DNA of 26,080 bases from Lachnospiraceae bacterium (GCA_017412265.1 JAFPYK010000248.1:1-26080), one strand, 5' to 3'. Positions 13,087 to 21,173 are shown, counted from the first letter of the stretch. The notes: generated by a model not told the origin, from the sequence alone. Numbers and translations: made by a program.

Positions 13087-15150
13087 GTGGATAATAAGGA
13101 TTATCAGAATCGCAATGAAAAACCGGAGGAGAACGGGAACCGCAATCAGAACTGGCGGATGATCATCATCTGCCTGATCTCGGCCATGGTGATCTTCGTG
13201 TTATACAGTTATATGTCAAGCCTGGTCAAGAAGAGCACCTACCGGGAGATCTCCTACACGGAGTTTGTCCAGATGGTGGAGAAGGACCAGGTGGAGAAGG
13301 TGGTCTTCCTGACGGACCGCCTGGAGATCGAGCCCAAGAGCGGGACCGATCTGGTCAAGATTACGTATTATACCGGATATCTCGCGGGTGACGAGGCGAT
13401 CTACGGGAAGCTGGACGCGCACGGGGTGACATACTCGAAGAAGGTGGAGGAGAACAATGCGGTCCTCCAGTTCATCGTGCTGAACATCCTGCCGCTGGTG
13501 CTTTTGTGGGGCGCGATGTATTTCATCTTCCGCAACATCAGCCGGTCGGCCGGCGGGATGATGGGTGTGGGCAAGTCCAACGCCAAGATGTACATGCAGG
13601 CGGATACGGGCGTGACATTTGCAGATGTCGCCGGCCAGGAGGAGGCGAAGGAATCGCTGGTGGAGATCATCGATTTCCTGCACAACCCGGAGCGGTATCT
13701 GCGCATCGGCGCGAAGTGTCCGAAAGGCGCGCTGCTGATCGGCCCTCCCGGCACGGGCAAGACGCTGCTTGCGAAGGCGGTGGCCGGCGAGGCGAAGGTG
13801 CCTTTCTTCTCCCTGTCCGGTTCGGGCTTCGTGGAGATGTTCGTCGGCGTAGGCGCGTCCCGCGTGAGAGACCTCTTCAAGCAGGCGGAGCAGACGGCCC
13901 CCTGCATTATCTTCATCGATGAGATCGACGCGATCGGCAAGAGCCGTGACAGCCAGTTCGGCAATGACGAGCGTGAACAGACCCTGAACCAGCTGCTCTC
14001 CGAGATGGACGGCTTCGATACCTCCAAGGGTATCGTCATCCTGGCCGCGACCAACCGGCCGGAGGTCCTGGATAAGGCCCTGCTGCGTCCGGGACGGTTT
14101 GACCGCCGCATCATCGTGGACAAGCCGGACCTGAAGGGGCGCGTGGCCATCCTGAAGGTGCATTCCAAGAACGTGCTGATGCACGATTCGGTGGATCTGG
14201 AGGCGATCGGCCTGGCGACGTCCGGCGCGGTCGGCTCGGACCTGGCCAATATCGTTAATGAGGCCGCCATCCTGGCGGTGAAGAAGGGGCGCACCGTGGT
14301 GAAGCAGGAGGACCTGCTGGAGTCCGTGGAGGTCGTCATCGCGGGCAAGGAGAAGAAGGACCGGATCCTGAGCCCGGCGGAGAAGAAGATCGTGGCGTAC
14401 CACGAGGTCGGACACGCGCTGATCACCGCGCTCGAGAAGAATGCGGAGCCGGTGCAGAAGATCACGATCGTGCCCCGCACGATGGGTGCGCTGGGCTATG
14501 TGATGCAGGTGCCGGAGGAAGAGCGCTACCTGATGACCGAGGCAGAGCTTCGGGCGAGACTGGTGACCCTCTTCGGCGGACGTGCCGCGGAGGAGCTGGT
14601 GTTTGATTCGATCACGACCGGCGCTTCGAACGACATCGAGCAGGCGACCGCGCTTGCGAGAGCGATGATCACGCAGTACGGCATGAGCAAGAAGTTCGGC
14701 CTGATGGGCCTGGAGTCCGTGCAGAACCGTTATCTGGACGGGCGGCCGGTCTTAAACTGCGGCGACGAGACCGCGGCGGAGATCGACCACGAGGTGATGA
14801 ACCTGCTCAAGGAGTGCTATGAGAGGGCGAAGGAGCTGCTCTCGGGCAACCTGGATATCCTGGCGGCTATCGCGGATTACCTGTATGAGAAGGAGACGAT
14901 CACCGGCAAGGAGTTCATGGACATCCTTCGCAAGGTGAGAGGCGAGAACGAAGCGAAGGCCGAGGCGGAGACGGAAGGCGAAGCGCAGCCGGAGGAAGCC
15001 GCAGAGCCCGCTGAGACGGAGAAGGCCGAGGCAGAGGCTGACGGAGAGCAGTCCGAAGAAGAGCCGGAAGAGGAAGAGACCGACACCGACGGGGAAGACG
15101 CTGTCGCCCCGCGGGAGTATTTTAATATCTTAGGACTGGAGGATCACTGA
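13087..15150 (+). CDS. ftsH: ATP-dependent zinc metalloprotease FtsH
   Basis: Membrane-anchored hexameric AAA+ protease that degrades misfolded membrane proteins and short-lived regulators. Two transmembrane helices (about 25-45 and 127-149) flank a small extracytoplasmic domain. The AAA module has Walker A GPPGTGKT (219-226), Walker B IIFIDE (274-279) and a second region of homology ILAATNRPEVLDKALLRPGR. The protease domain has HEVGH (439-443; the usual middle residue is Ala) and Asp516 as third zinc ligand. After residue 620 there is a 60-residue Glu/Ala-rich acidic tail, then a short REYFNILGLEDH end. GTG 13087 is chosen because GGAGGAG lies five bases upstream; the frame extends to a TTG at 13018 but through promoter-like DNA. 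The stop overlaps the next gene by one base (TGATG). At 687 residues it is near the upper family range because of the tail. Confidence 0.95.
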   Translation: MDNKDYQNRNEKPEENGNRNQNWRMIIICLISAMVIFVLYSYMSSLVKKSTYREISYTEFVQMVEKDQVEKVVFLTDRLEIEPKSGTDLVKITYYTGYLAGDEAIYGKLDAHGVTYSKKVEENNAVLQFIVLNILPLVLLWGAMYFIFRNISRSAGGMMGVGKSNAKMYMQADTGVTFADVAGQEEAKESLVEIIDFLHNPERYLRIGAKCPKGALLIGPPGTGKTLLAKAVAGEAKVPFFSLSGSGFVEMFVGVGASRVRDLFKQAEQTAPCIIFIDEIDAIGKSRDSQFGNDEREQTLNQLLSEMDGFDTSKGIVILAATNRPEVLDKALLRPGRFDRRIIVDKPDLKGRVAILKVHSKNVLMHDSVDLEAIGLATSGAVGSDLANIVNEAAILAVKKGRTVVKQEDLLESVEVVIAGKEKKDRILSPAEKKIVAYHEVGHALITALEKNAEPVQKITIVPRTMGALGYVMQVPEEERYLMTEAELRARLVTLFGGRAAEELVFDSITTGASNDIEQATALARAMITQYGMSKKFGLMGLESVQNRYLDGRPVLNCGDETAAEIDHEVMNLLKECYERAKELLSGNLDILAAIADYLYEKETITGKEFMDILRKVRGENEAKAEAETEGEAQPEEAAEPAETEKAEAEADGEQSEEEPEEEETDTDGEDAVAPREYFNILGLEDH

Positions 15151-16073
15151 TGGGACGTCGAGGAAGATGCCCGTACTGCGGAGGGGAGCTGGAGTTCCCG
15201 GACGGCCTGGAGAAGGGCCGGTGCATGTACTGCGGCAAGGCGATCACCGCGGATGAGCTGCTGAGCGGGGATATCTCTCAGATTCTGGCAGAATCTTCCC
15301 GCAATTTTGACGAGGTGCTTGAGAAGATCGAGGGCGTGTTCCTGCGCCACACCGACCTGATGAAGCAGTTTAACGAGAAGGAGTACGAGGACTCGTTCGA
15401 GGCATTTATGGAGCAGGAGCGGGGGATCATCGAGCAGGTGGATATGTCCTGCCGGATGGTTCCTGCCGACGTGAGGGCGATTCGCCTGCGGGAGCTCGCA
15501 GCGCGCCTGATCGACGCGATCATGAGGACGATCGATGAGAAGGCCGGACGCTCGCGCAGCAAGCGCAATGTCGTTGAAAATGATTTTAAGATGCAGCAGG
15601 TGGTCTACATCGTTCCGATGATCCGGGAGCTGCATCTGCCGGTGAGCGAGGAGTTCTGCGACTGCCTGATCGAGGAGTGGAAGGCGCGCAACAACGGCGA
15701 CTTCTACTACAAGGGAGACTATCACCAGCTCATCGACGGATTCCGACGGAGGAAGATCTGCTATATCACGACGGCGGTATGCGAGACGTTCGGGAAGCCG
15801 GACAACTGCTACGAGCTGATGAGTTTCCGGGAGTTCCGGGACGAGTATCTGTTAAAGCAGCCGGAAGGGGAAGCCCTGGTGCAGGAGTATTACGAGCTTG
15901 CGCCGAGGATTGTGGCTGCGATCGATATGCGTCCGGACCGGGAGCAGATCTACGAGGGGATCTGGGAGGAGTACCTGGCCCCCTGCCTGTCGATGATTGA
16001 ACAGGAAGCTTATGAGGACTGCGCGGATCGTTACGTGACGATGGTGCGGACCATGGAACAGAAGTATGACTGA
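15150..16073 (+). CDS. Zinc-ribbon and CFI-box domain protein
   Basis: A 307-residue soluble protein. The N-terminus is a four-cysteine zinc ribbon: CPYC (Cys7, Cys10) and CMYC (Cys25, Cys28). A mostly helical middle region rich in charged residues follows. From residue 204, ICYITTAVCETFGKPDNC and then LMSFREFRDEYL match the CFI-box C-terminal domain (typically CFIATA), a short cysteine-containing module found at the end of many otherwise unrelated bacterial proteins; its function is not established. About 85 residues follow the box. The start overlaps the ftsH stop by one base, so it is co-translated with the protease and could be an adaptor, substrate or quality-control partner (inference). 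A terminator follows immediately. Confidence 0.75.
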   Translation: MGRRGRCPYCGGELEFPDGLEKGRCMYCGKAITADELLSGDISQILAESSRNFDEVLEKIEGVFLRHTDLMKQFNEKEYEDSFEAFMEQERGIIEQVDMSCRMVPADVRAIRLRELAARLIDAIMRTIDEKAGRSRSKRNVVENDFKMQQVVYIVPMIRELHLPVSEEFCDCLIEEWKARNNGDFYYKGDYHQLIDGFRRRKICYITTAVCETFGKPDNCYELMSFREFRDEYLLKQPEGEALVQEYYELAPRIVAAIDMRPDREQIYEGIWEEYLAPCLSMIEQEAYEDCADRYVTMVRTMEQKYD

Positions 16074-16079
16074 GATGAT

Positions 16080-16112
16080 AACCGCGCCTGCCTAGCAACC
16101 GGCGCGGTTTTT
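16080..16112 (+). terminator. Terminator after the ftsH operon
   Basis: AACCGCGCC (16080-16088) pairs perfectly with GGCGCGGTT (16101-16109) around a 12-nt loop, and the arm runs on into a five-T tract. Confidence 0.87.
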
Positions 16113-16144
16113 CTCGAATCCGAAGAGGAGAAAGGAAGAGACGC

Positions 16145-17842
16145 ATGCTTTGTCATCTGCATGTGAAGAATCTTGCGATCATCCGTGAAGCCGAGGCGGA
16201 CTTCTCGGAGCATCTGAATATTCTGACCGGCGAGACCGGCGCGGGCAAATCGGTGATTATCGGCGCGGCTTCTCTGGGGCTCGGCGGCAAGGCCGGCCGG
16301 GAGATGATCCGCGACGGGGCAGAGTACGCGCTGGTGGAGCTGTTATTTACCTGCGAGAGCGAGCTGACCCGGCAGGTGCTTGCGGCGCACGATCTGCCCT
16401 GCGGGGAGGAGATCCTGATCTCGCGCAAGATTTACCCGGGGCGGACGGTGAATAAGGTCAATGACGAGACGGTGACCGTGGCGACGCTGAAGGAGATTGC
16501 CGCGACACTGATCGATATCCACGGGCAGCATGAGCATCAGTCCCTGCTGCATCAGGAGAAGCATCTGGCGATCACGGACACCTACGCGAAGAACCAGGAG
16601 CTGCTTGCCCAGGTGCGGGGCGCGTACGCGCAGTGGCAGAAGGCCGCGAAGGAGCGCAGGGAGAGCGAGATGCCGGAGGAGGAGCGCCTGCGGGAGATCT
16701 CTTTCCTGGAGTACGAGTGCAAGGAGATCGAGGAAGCGGGGCTTAAGGAGACCGAAGAGGAAGAGCTGGAGAGCCGTTACCGGCTTCTCTCCAATATGAG
16801 CCGGATCGAGGAGGGAATCGCCGAGACCTACGGGCTGACCGGGGAGCGCAGGGAGTGTGCCTCCGACCAGATCGGGCGGGCGCTTCGTGCCTTGCGCGGG
16901 CTGACCGAGTACGACGAGTCGCTGGAGGATCTGTGCGAGGAGCTGTCGCAGGCGGAGGATATCCTCAGTGATTTCAACCGGCAGATCTGGGATTACCAGA
17001 ACAGCTTAAGCTTCGATCACGAGGAGTTTTCGGTGATCGAGAAACGCCTGGACGAGATCCGGCGGATCTATGCCAAGTACGGCGGAACCTATGAGAGGAC
17101 CATGGCGCACTACGAGGAGATCTCGGACCGGCTGCTGGCGTATCAGGATTATGACCGGCGGCGGGCCGAACTGCAGGCACTGGAGCAGGAGCGCAAGGAG
17201 GCTTACCTTGCCCTGGCCGGCCGGCTGTCCTCGCGGCGCAGGGAAGCGGCCGCGGAACTGGAAGGCAAGATCACGGAGGCGCTGCTGTCGCTTAATTTCC
17301 TGACTGCGGATTTCCACATCGAGGTGCGGGAGAGCGGGCAGCTTAGGGAAAATGGCACGGATGACCTGGAATTCCTGATCTCGACGAATCCGGGCGAGAA
17401 GGCGCGGAGCCTCGGCGCGGTTGCGTCGGGCGGCGAGCTCTCGAGAATCATGCTGGCGATCAAGTCGATCCTGGCCGCGCAGGACCAGATCCCGACACTG
17501 ATCTTCGATGAGATCGATACCGGAATCAGCGGCGTCACCGCGCAGCGGGTCGCGGAGCGGATGGCGGAGATCGCGGGGATCCACCAGGTGATCTGCATCA
17601 CGCATCTGCAGCAGATCGCTGCGATGGCGGACCGGCATCTCTTCATCGAGAAGGACGCCGACGCGGGCGAGACGCGGGTGAGGATTCGCACGCTCGAGGG
17701 CGACGAGTCGGTGGAGGAGCTGGCACGAATGGTGGGCGGCGCGAACCGGTCGGAGGCCGTGGTGCAGGCTGCCCGGGAGATGAAGGCGCTGGCCGCGGAG
17801 AAGAAGAGGCGGGCTGCGGACGCCGGAAAGAGAGGGCGGTAA
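16145..17842 (+). CDS. recN: DNA repair protein RecN
   Basis: SMC-like ATPase that gathers at DNA double-strand breaks and helps recombination repair. The N-terminal half begins LHVKNLAIIREAEADF, then Walker A GETGAGKS (29-36), and the RecN-typical DIHGQHEHQSLL. A long coiled-coil region spans roughly residues 150-370. The C-terminal half has the ABC signature ASGGELSRIMLAIK (near 428) and Walker B TLIFDEIDTGISG (near 453), then ICITHLQQIAAMAD. At 565 residues it has the normal family length and all ATPase motifs. ATG 16145 follows AGGAAG by six bases. No clear promoter is visible in the 32 bp after the preceding terminator. The Nudix gene follows after a single base, so the two are one unit. 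Confidence 0.95.
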   Translation: MLCHLHVKNLAIIREAEADFSEHLNILTGETGAGKSVIIGAASLGLGGKAGREMIRDGAEYALVELLFTCESELTRQVLAAHDLPCGEEILISRKIYPGRTVNKVNDETVTVATLKEIAATLIDIHGQHEHQSLLHQEKHLAITDTYAKNQELLAQVRGAYAQWQKAAKERRESEMPEEERLREISFLEYECKEIEEAGLKETEEEELESRYRLLSNMSRIEEGIAETYGLTGERRECASDQIGRALRALRGLTEYDESLEDLCEELSQAEDILSDFNRQIWDYQNSLSFDHEEFSVIEKRLDEIRRIYAKYGGTYERTMAHYEEISDRLLAYQDYDRRRAELQALEQERKEAYLALAGRLSSRRREAAAELEGKITEALLSLNFLTADFHIEVRESGQLRENGTDDLEFLISTNPGEKARSLGAVASGGELSRIMLAIKSILAAQDQIPTLIFDEIDTGISGVTAQRVAERMAEIAGIHQVICITHLQQIAAMADRHLFIEKDADAGETRVRIRTLEGDESVEELARMVGGANRSEAVVQAAREMKALAAEKKRRAADAGKRGR

Positions 17843-17843
17843 G

Positions 17844-18554
17844 ATGCCTGCATTTTTCAAGGATTACGAAGGATTTCTGGGAACGGGCCGGAGCAATGAA
17901 CAGGGACAGTCGCTGGACGAGTTTCTGGAGGAGTACGATCCCTACAAGTACAAGAACCCCTGCGTGACGACGGATGCGGCCGTGCTGACGTATGAGGGCG
18001 AGCCTGCGCCGGATGCGGTCTGGCGCGTGCTGCTCATCCAGAGGAGGAATCATCCTTCGATCGGCTTCTGGGCGCTGCCCGGAGGCTTCATCGAGCTGGG
18101 CGAGAATCTGGATGCAACCGCGCGGAGAGAGCTGGAAGAGGAGACAGGTGTAGAAGGGCTTGCTTTAGAGCAGATTCGGACATTCGGTGATGTAAAAAGG
18201 GACCCCAGAGCCAGGATCATCTCCACCGCTTATCTCGCGGTCTGCGAGGCCGGAAGTGTCCGGGCACAGGTCGGAGACGACGCGAAGGACGCGAGGTGGT
18301 TCCGCATCGGTTACGCGGCCGAGGAAGTGCCGGCGGCGGACGGATGGCGGGCCGAGGTCCGGCATTTTACACTGACCGATGAGAGCGGGGAGGTCTGCCT
18401 GAAGGCGGACGTGCTCGTCGAGGAGAGGACCGGGCTGGTTCGAGAGAAGAGGTACCGGACGCTCTCGAAGGGCGAGATCGCCGGAGACCACGCTGAGGTT
18501 CTGGCCGCGGCGTGGGAGACAGTGCTCGGGCGGCTCCCCGGAGCGAAGGTATAG
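17844..18554 (+). CDS. Nudix hydrolase (ADP-ribose/NUDT-type)
   Basis: A 236-residue protein with a complete Nudix box, GX5EX7REUXEEXGU, from Gly81 to Val103 (GGFIELGENLD, then ARRELEEETGV). The segment before it, VLLIQRRNHPSIGFWALPGG, is typical of ADP-ribose pyrophosphatase-like enzymes (COG1051), as is the downstream FGDVKRDPRARIISTAYLAV. It should hydrolyse a nucleoside diphosphate linked to another moiety, using Mg or Mn. Residues 1-40 and the C-terminal region (about 150-236) go beyond the core. The latter has no recognisable winged helix of the NrtR regulator type. ATG 17844 comes one base after the recN stop, with AGAGGG seven bases upstream. The promoter of the next gene starts inside its last codons. 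Confidence 0.88.
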   Translation: MPAFFKDYEGFLGTGRSNEQGQSLDEFLEEYDPYKYKNPCVTTDAAVLTYEGEPAPDAVWRVLLIQRRNHPSIGFWALPGGFIELGENLDATARRELEEETGVEGLALEQIRTFGDVKRDPRARIISTAYLAVCEAGSVRAQVGDDAKDARWFRIGYAAEEVPAADGWRAEVRHFTLTDESGEVCLKADVLVEERTGLVREKRYRTLSKGEIAGDHAEVLAAAWETVLGRLPGAKV

Positions 18555-18580
18555 ACATTTGCGAGGGGTTCGGGTACAAT
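18552..18580 (+). promoter_or_regulatory. Promoter for the aldo/keto reductase gene
   Basis: TAGACA (18552-18557) and TACAAT (18575-18580) with a 17-bp spacer; each differs from consensus at one base. The -35 overlaps the stop of the Nudix gene. The predicted transcript starts near 18587. Confidence 0.7.
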
Positions 18581-18597
18581 AAATAAGATGAAAACAA

Positions 18598-18625
18598 GGC
18601 TTCTGTGCGGGATGCGCAGAAAGCC
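18598..18625 (+). promoter_or_regulatory. Stable 5'-leader hairpin before the aldo/keto reductase gene
   Basis: GGCTTCTGTGC (18598-18608) pairs with GCGCAGAAAGCC (18614-18625), eleven pairs with one G-U and one bulged A, around GGGAT. No T-run follows, so it is not a terminator. It lies just upstream of the AAGGAGG ribosome site and could affect mRNA stability or initiation. Confidence 0.4.
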
Positions 18626-18650
18626 CGGAAAGATATAAGGAGGCTCTGAG

Positions 18651-19628
18651 ATGAGATATAAGAAACTGGGCAGCAGTGATCTTGAGGTATCGGTGGTTGC
18701 GCTTGGCTCATGGGGCATCGGCGGCGACAGCTGGGCCGGCAGCGGTACGGTGGATGACCGGCAGTCGATCGAGGCTCTGCGGGCCGGACTGGACGCGGGG
18801 ATCAACCTGATCGATACGGCACAGCCCTACGGCTACGGGCATGCGGAGGAAGTGGTTGCGGAGGCCATCCGCGGGTACAGAGACCGGGTGATCGTTGCGA
18901 CCAAATGTGTGTCTTATCAGGATGAGGAGCATCATTACCATAAGGACTGGCGGCCGGAGGTGCTTCGGGCGCAGATCGAAGGCTCGCTTCGCCGGCTCAA
19001 GGTCGATACGATTGACCTGATGCAGGTGCACTGGCCGGATCCGGAGCACTCCTTTGAGGCTGCATTTGAGGAGCTGGCCAAGATGCAGGAGGAGGGCAAG
19101 TTCCGCTATCTGGGCGTGTCCAATTTCAACGGCCCTCTCATCGATGAGGCGAAGAAGTACTGTGAGATCGTCAGCCTGCAGCCGCCGTATTCTCTCTTAA
19201 ACCGCGGCATCGAGAAGGAAATCCTGCCGTACTGCCTGGAGAACGGGGTCGGCGTGCTTTCTTACGGATCCATCGCCGGCGGTGTGCTCTCCGGCAAGTT
19301 TAAGGAGCGCCCGGTCTATTCCAACGGCAACGGAGATAATTTCAAGCGCGATGTGCGTGCGGCGTTCTATCCGTATTACTCGGAGGAAGAGTGGCCGAAG
19401 ACCTGCGCGCTGCTGGATGTGATGCGCGAGATCGCGGCGAAGAACGACGTGCCTGTGGTCTATGTGGCGATCGGCTGGTCCCTGCACCATCCGGCGATGA
19501 CGACGACTCTGGTGGGCGCGAGAACCCCGGAGCAGGCGGTGATGAATGCCGCGGCGGGTGATTTCGTCCTGCCCGATGAGGACTATCAGAAACTGACGGA
19601 GGCCTGCAACCGTATCTACGGGCTGTGA
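18651..19628 (+). CDS. Aldo/keto reductase
   Basis: A 325-residue NAD(P)H-dependent oxidoreductase with a TIM-barrel fold. The catalytic tetrad can be placed: Asp55 and Tyr60 in LIDTAQPYGYG, Lys85 in VIVATKC, and His127 in LMQVHWPDP. The cofactor-phosphate region is SYGSIAGGVLSGKF and VGARTPEQAVMNAAA. It resembles the general oxidoreductase group (COG0667) rather than the drug-type 2,5-diketogluconate reductases. The physiological substrate, probably an aldehyde or sugar-derived carbonyl, is unknown. ATG 18651 is preceded by AAGGAGG. The next gene begins 26 bp after the stop without a terminator, so they are likely cotranscribed. Confidence 0.92.
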   Translation: MRYKKLGSSDLEVSVVALGSWGIGGDSWAGSGTVDDRQSIEALRAGLDAGINLIDTAQPYGYGHAEEVVAEAIRGYRDRVIVATKCVSYQDEEHHYHKDWRPEVLRAQIEGSLRRLKVDTIDLMQVHWPDPEHSFEAAFEELAKMQEEGKFRYLGVSNFNGPLIDEAKKYCEIVSLQPPYSLLNRGIEKEILPYCLENGVGVLSYGSIAGGVLSGKFKERPVYSNGNGDNFKRDVRAAFYPYYSEEEWPKTCALLDVMREIAAKNDVPVVYVAIGWSLHHPAMTTTLVGARTPEQAVMNAAAGDFVLPDEDYQKLTEACNRIYGL

Positions 19629-19654
19629 GGCGGCTGACACAGAGGAGTAAAACG

Positions 19655-20188
19655 ATGACAGACGAAGAGAAGATCCTCGCCGAACAGAAGGAAGAACAGC
19701 AGGCTCCGGAGGAGGAGCCGAAGAAGAAGCGCTATCAGTCCCAGGGATATTACATCATCAAGATCATCTCGGGCGGCTACATCTGCTGGATGGCTTATTC
19801 GCTGATTTCCTATAAGATCAAGACGCCGAAGGCGCCGCCGCTGCTATGCTACGGCTTCGGGGTGGCTTTCGCCCTCTTCGGCCTCTGGATCCTGATTGAC
19901 AATATCATCGGCTACATGAAGTATACGAAGACCAACCGGTTCGAGGACGAGATGATCGGCAAGAAGAGCGAGGATGCCGGCCTGGACCCGGACGCGCAGT
20001 CCGAGTCCTCAAAGGAGTCCCTGTTCGTGCGCAGGGAGCCGGCCCCTTCTTCGCTGGCTGCGATCGCCGGGTACCAGAATCCTGCGGAGGAGGAGGAACT
20101 GCCGGAGATCGGAGCGCCTGCCGAGGAGGACCTGCCGGAGATCGGCGCGCCTGCCGATGCGTCCGGCGCGGAAGGAACGGAGGAATAA
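19655..20188 (+). CDS. Two-helix membrane protein with acidic repeat tail, unknown function
   Basis: A 177-residue protein I do not recognise. The first 25 residues are strongly charged (EEKILAEQKEEQQAPEEEP then KKKR). Two hydrophobic helices follow (about residues 33-52 and 62-86), with a short loop between. The second half is hydrophilic and looks disordered, ending in a tandem 11-residue repeat, EEELPEIGAPA then EEDLPEIGAPA. Both termini are expected on the cytoplasmic side. ATG 19655 is chosen because AGAGGAG lies seven bases upstream; the open frame to 19625 overlaps the previous stop. Expression is probably linked to the aldo/keto reductase gene. A hairpin lies right after the stop. Confidence 0.75.
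   Translation: MTDEEKILAEQKEEQQAPEEEPKKKRYQSQGYYIIKIISGGYICWMAYSLISYKIKTPKAPPLLCYGFGVAFALFGLWILIDNIIGYMKYTKTNRFEDEMIGKKSEDAGLDPDAQSESSKESLFVRREPAPSSLAAIAGYQNPAEEEELPEIGAPAEEDLPEIGAPADASGAEGTEE
20090..20155 (+). repeat. Tandem 33-bp coding repeat (two copies)
   Basis: Copies at 20090-20122 and 20123-20155 differ at two positions only (A/C in each case). The repeat encodes the 11-residue unit EE(E/D)LPEIGAPA in the tail of the two-helix membrane protein and keeps frame. Near identity at DNA level suggests recent duplication. Confidence 0.9.
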
Positions 20189-20193
20189 CGACA

Positions 20194-20217
20194 CAGACAG
20201 GCCGGAAGGCCTGTCTG
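20194..20217 (+). terminator. Hairpin after the two-helix membrane protein gene, possible terminator
   Basis: CAGACAGGCC (20194-20203) pairs perfectly with GGCCTGTCTG (20208-20217) around a GGAA tetraloop. Only CATTTG follows, so termination would be partial. A second small hairpin, CCCGGC/GCCGGG (20232-20248), lies between it and the dehydrogenase ribosome site. Confidence 0.5.
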
Positions 20218-20274
20218 CATTTGTGAGACGGCCCGGCGATGTGCCGGGGATCAATGCGCAGAGGAGGATAGGGC

Positions 20275-21042
20275 ATGGTTGCAGTGGTGACCGGTGCCTC
20301 GGACGGCATCGGCATGGAGATGGCCAAGATCCTGGGCGGCCTGGGATTTGACCTGGTGCTTGCGGCGCGCAGGGAGAAGGAGCTTACGCAGCTGGCGTAT
20401 GCGATCGAGAAAAAGTTCCCCGTGAAGGCGGAGATATGTGTCTGCGACCTGACGGACGAGGAGGAGTGCGTGCGCCTGCATGAGTTCTGCGAGGGCAAGG
20501 ACGTGCAGGTCTTCATCAACAACGCGGGGCGGGGCGTGATCGGCGAGTTTACGAAGACCGATGAGGCGGCGGAGCTCGCGATGCTGAAGCTCAACGTGGT
20601 CTCGGCTCATCTGCTCTTCAAGAGATTTGCTTCCTCGATGGAGAGCGGATTCATCCTGAATGTGGCGAGCATGGCCGCGTTCCAGGAGACGCCTCTGATG
20701 TCTGCCTATGGGGCGACGAAGGCTTATATGTACCACCTGTCGAGCTCTGCGGGGTATGAGATGAAGAAGAGCGGATCCGGGGTCCGCGTGGCGACCCTGT
20801 GCCCGGGGTCGGTCAGTACCGGATTCGACCGCGCGGCCGGCGTGCCTCATCCGCTGCGGGGGATGAGCGCGAGGGAGTGTGCCGAGATTGCTCTGTACCA
20901 GATGTTCCGGGGCAAGGACCTGATCATTCCGGGCTGGAAGGAGAAGGCGGCCAGGGCTGCGGTGCGGCTGATCCCGCGCAAGATCGTGCTGCCGATCGAG
21001 TACCGGATCCAGGGGAAAAAACTGGGGGATCGGGCCCTCTGA
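20275..21042 (+). CDS. Short-chain dehydrogenase/reductase (SDR)
   Basis: A 255-residue classical SDR with a Rossmann fold. TGASDGIGMEMA (6-17) is the glycine-rich cofactor site, ARR (30-33) after the second strand suggests NADP preference, NNAGRG (82-87) follows, and the catalytic set is Asn107, Ser132, Tyr145 and Lys149 (YGATK). The C-terminal part (KDLIIPGWKEKAARAAVRLIPR) is like that of the DltE/YqjQ-type oxidoreductases, which often end with a basic, membrane-leaning helix. The substrate is unknown. ATG 20275 follows GAGGAGG. It lies 86 bp after the previous gene with a weak terminator between, so whether it is cotranscribed is open; I see no clear promoter. No convincing terminator follows it. 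Confidence 0.9.
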   Translation: MVAVVTGASDGIGMEMAKILGGLGFDLVLAARREKELTQLAYAIEKKFPVKAEICVCDLTDEEECVRLHEFCEGKDVQVFINNAGRGVIGEFTKTDEAAELAMLKLNVVSAHLLFKRFASSMESGFILNVASMAAFQETPLMSAYGATKAYMYHLSSSAGYEMKKSGSGVRVATLCPGSVSTGFDRAAGVPHPLRGMSARECAEIALYQMFRGKDLIIPGWKEKAARAAVRLIPRKIVLPIEYRIQGKKLGDRAL

Positions 21043-21057
21043 GAAGGTAGCGGAATA

Positions 21058-21085
21058 TCAACAGATAATTTACAGATTGTTTACA
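21058..21085 (+). promoter_or_regulatory. Three 11-bp-phased direct repeats, WalR- or PhoP-like operator
   Basis: TCAACA (21058-21063), TTTACA (21069-21074) and TTTACA (21080-21085) are each separated by five bases, one helical turn apart. On the minus strand the last two read TGTAAA-N5-TGTAAA, which fits the WalR (YycF) box TGTWAH-N5-TGTWAH. On the plus strand they resemble PhoP boxes. The third repeat also serves as a candidate -35. Confidence 0.55.
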
Positions 21086-21109
21086 AAAACGAAGAGATTA
21101 TTTCATACT
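21080..21109 (+). promoter_or_regulatory. Candidate promoter for the deacetylase gene
   Basis: TTTACA (21080-21085) and CATACT (21104-21109) are separated by 18 bp. The -35 coincides with the last operator repeat, so a bound regulator would cover it. TAGAAT at 21117-21122 is an alternative -10 without a good -35. Confidence 0.45.
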
Positions 21110-21173
21110 ATTGTTGTAGAATGTTTTCCTGTGAACGGATGATTTCCTGGAAGCGGGAGTGTGTATTAGCTGT

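Noticed and set aside
13216..14415. 399-residue minus-strand open frame opposite ftsH
   Set aside because: It lies wholly antisense to conserved AAA and protease domains, has no ribosome site or recognisable domain, and is rich in Arg, His and Leu as expected from the complement of GC-rich codons.
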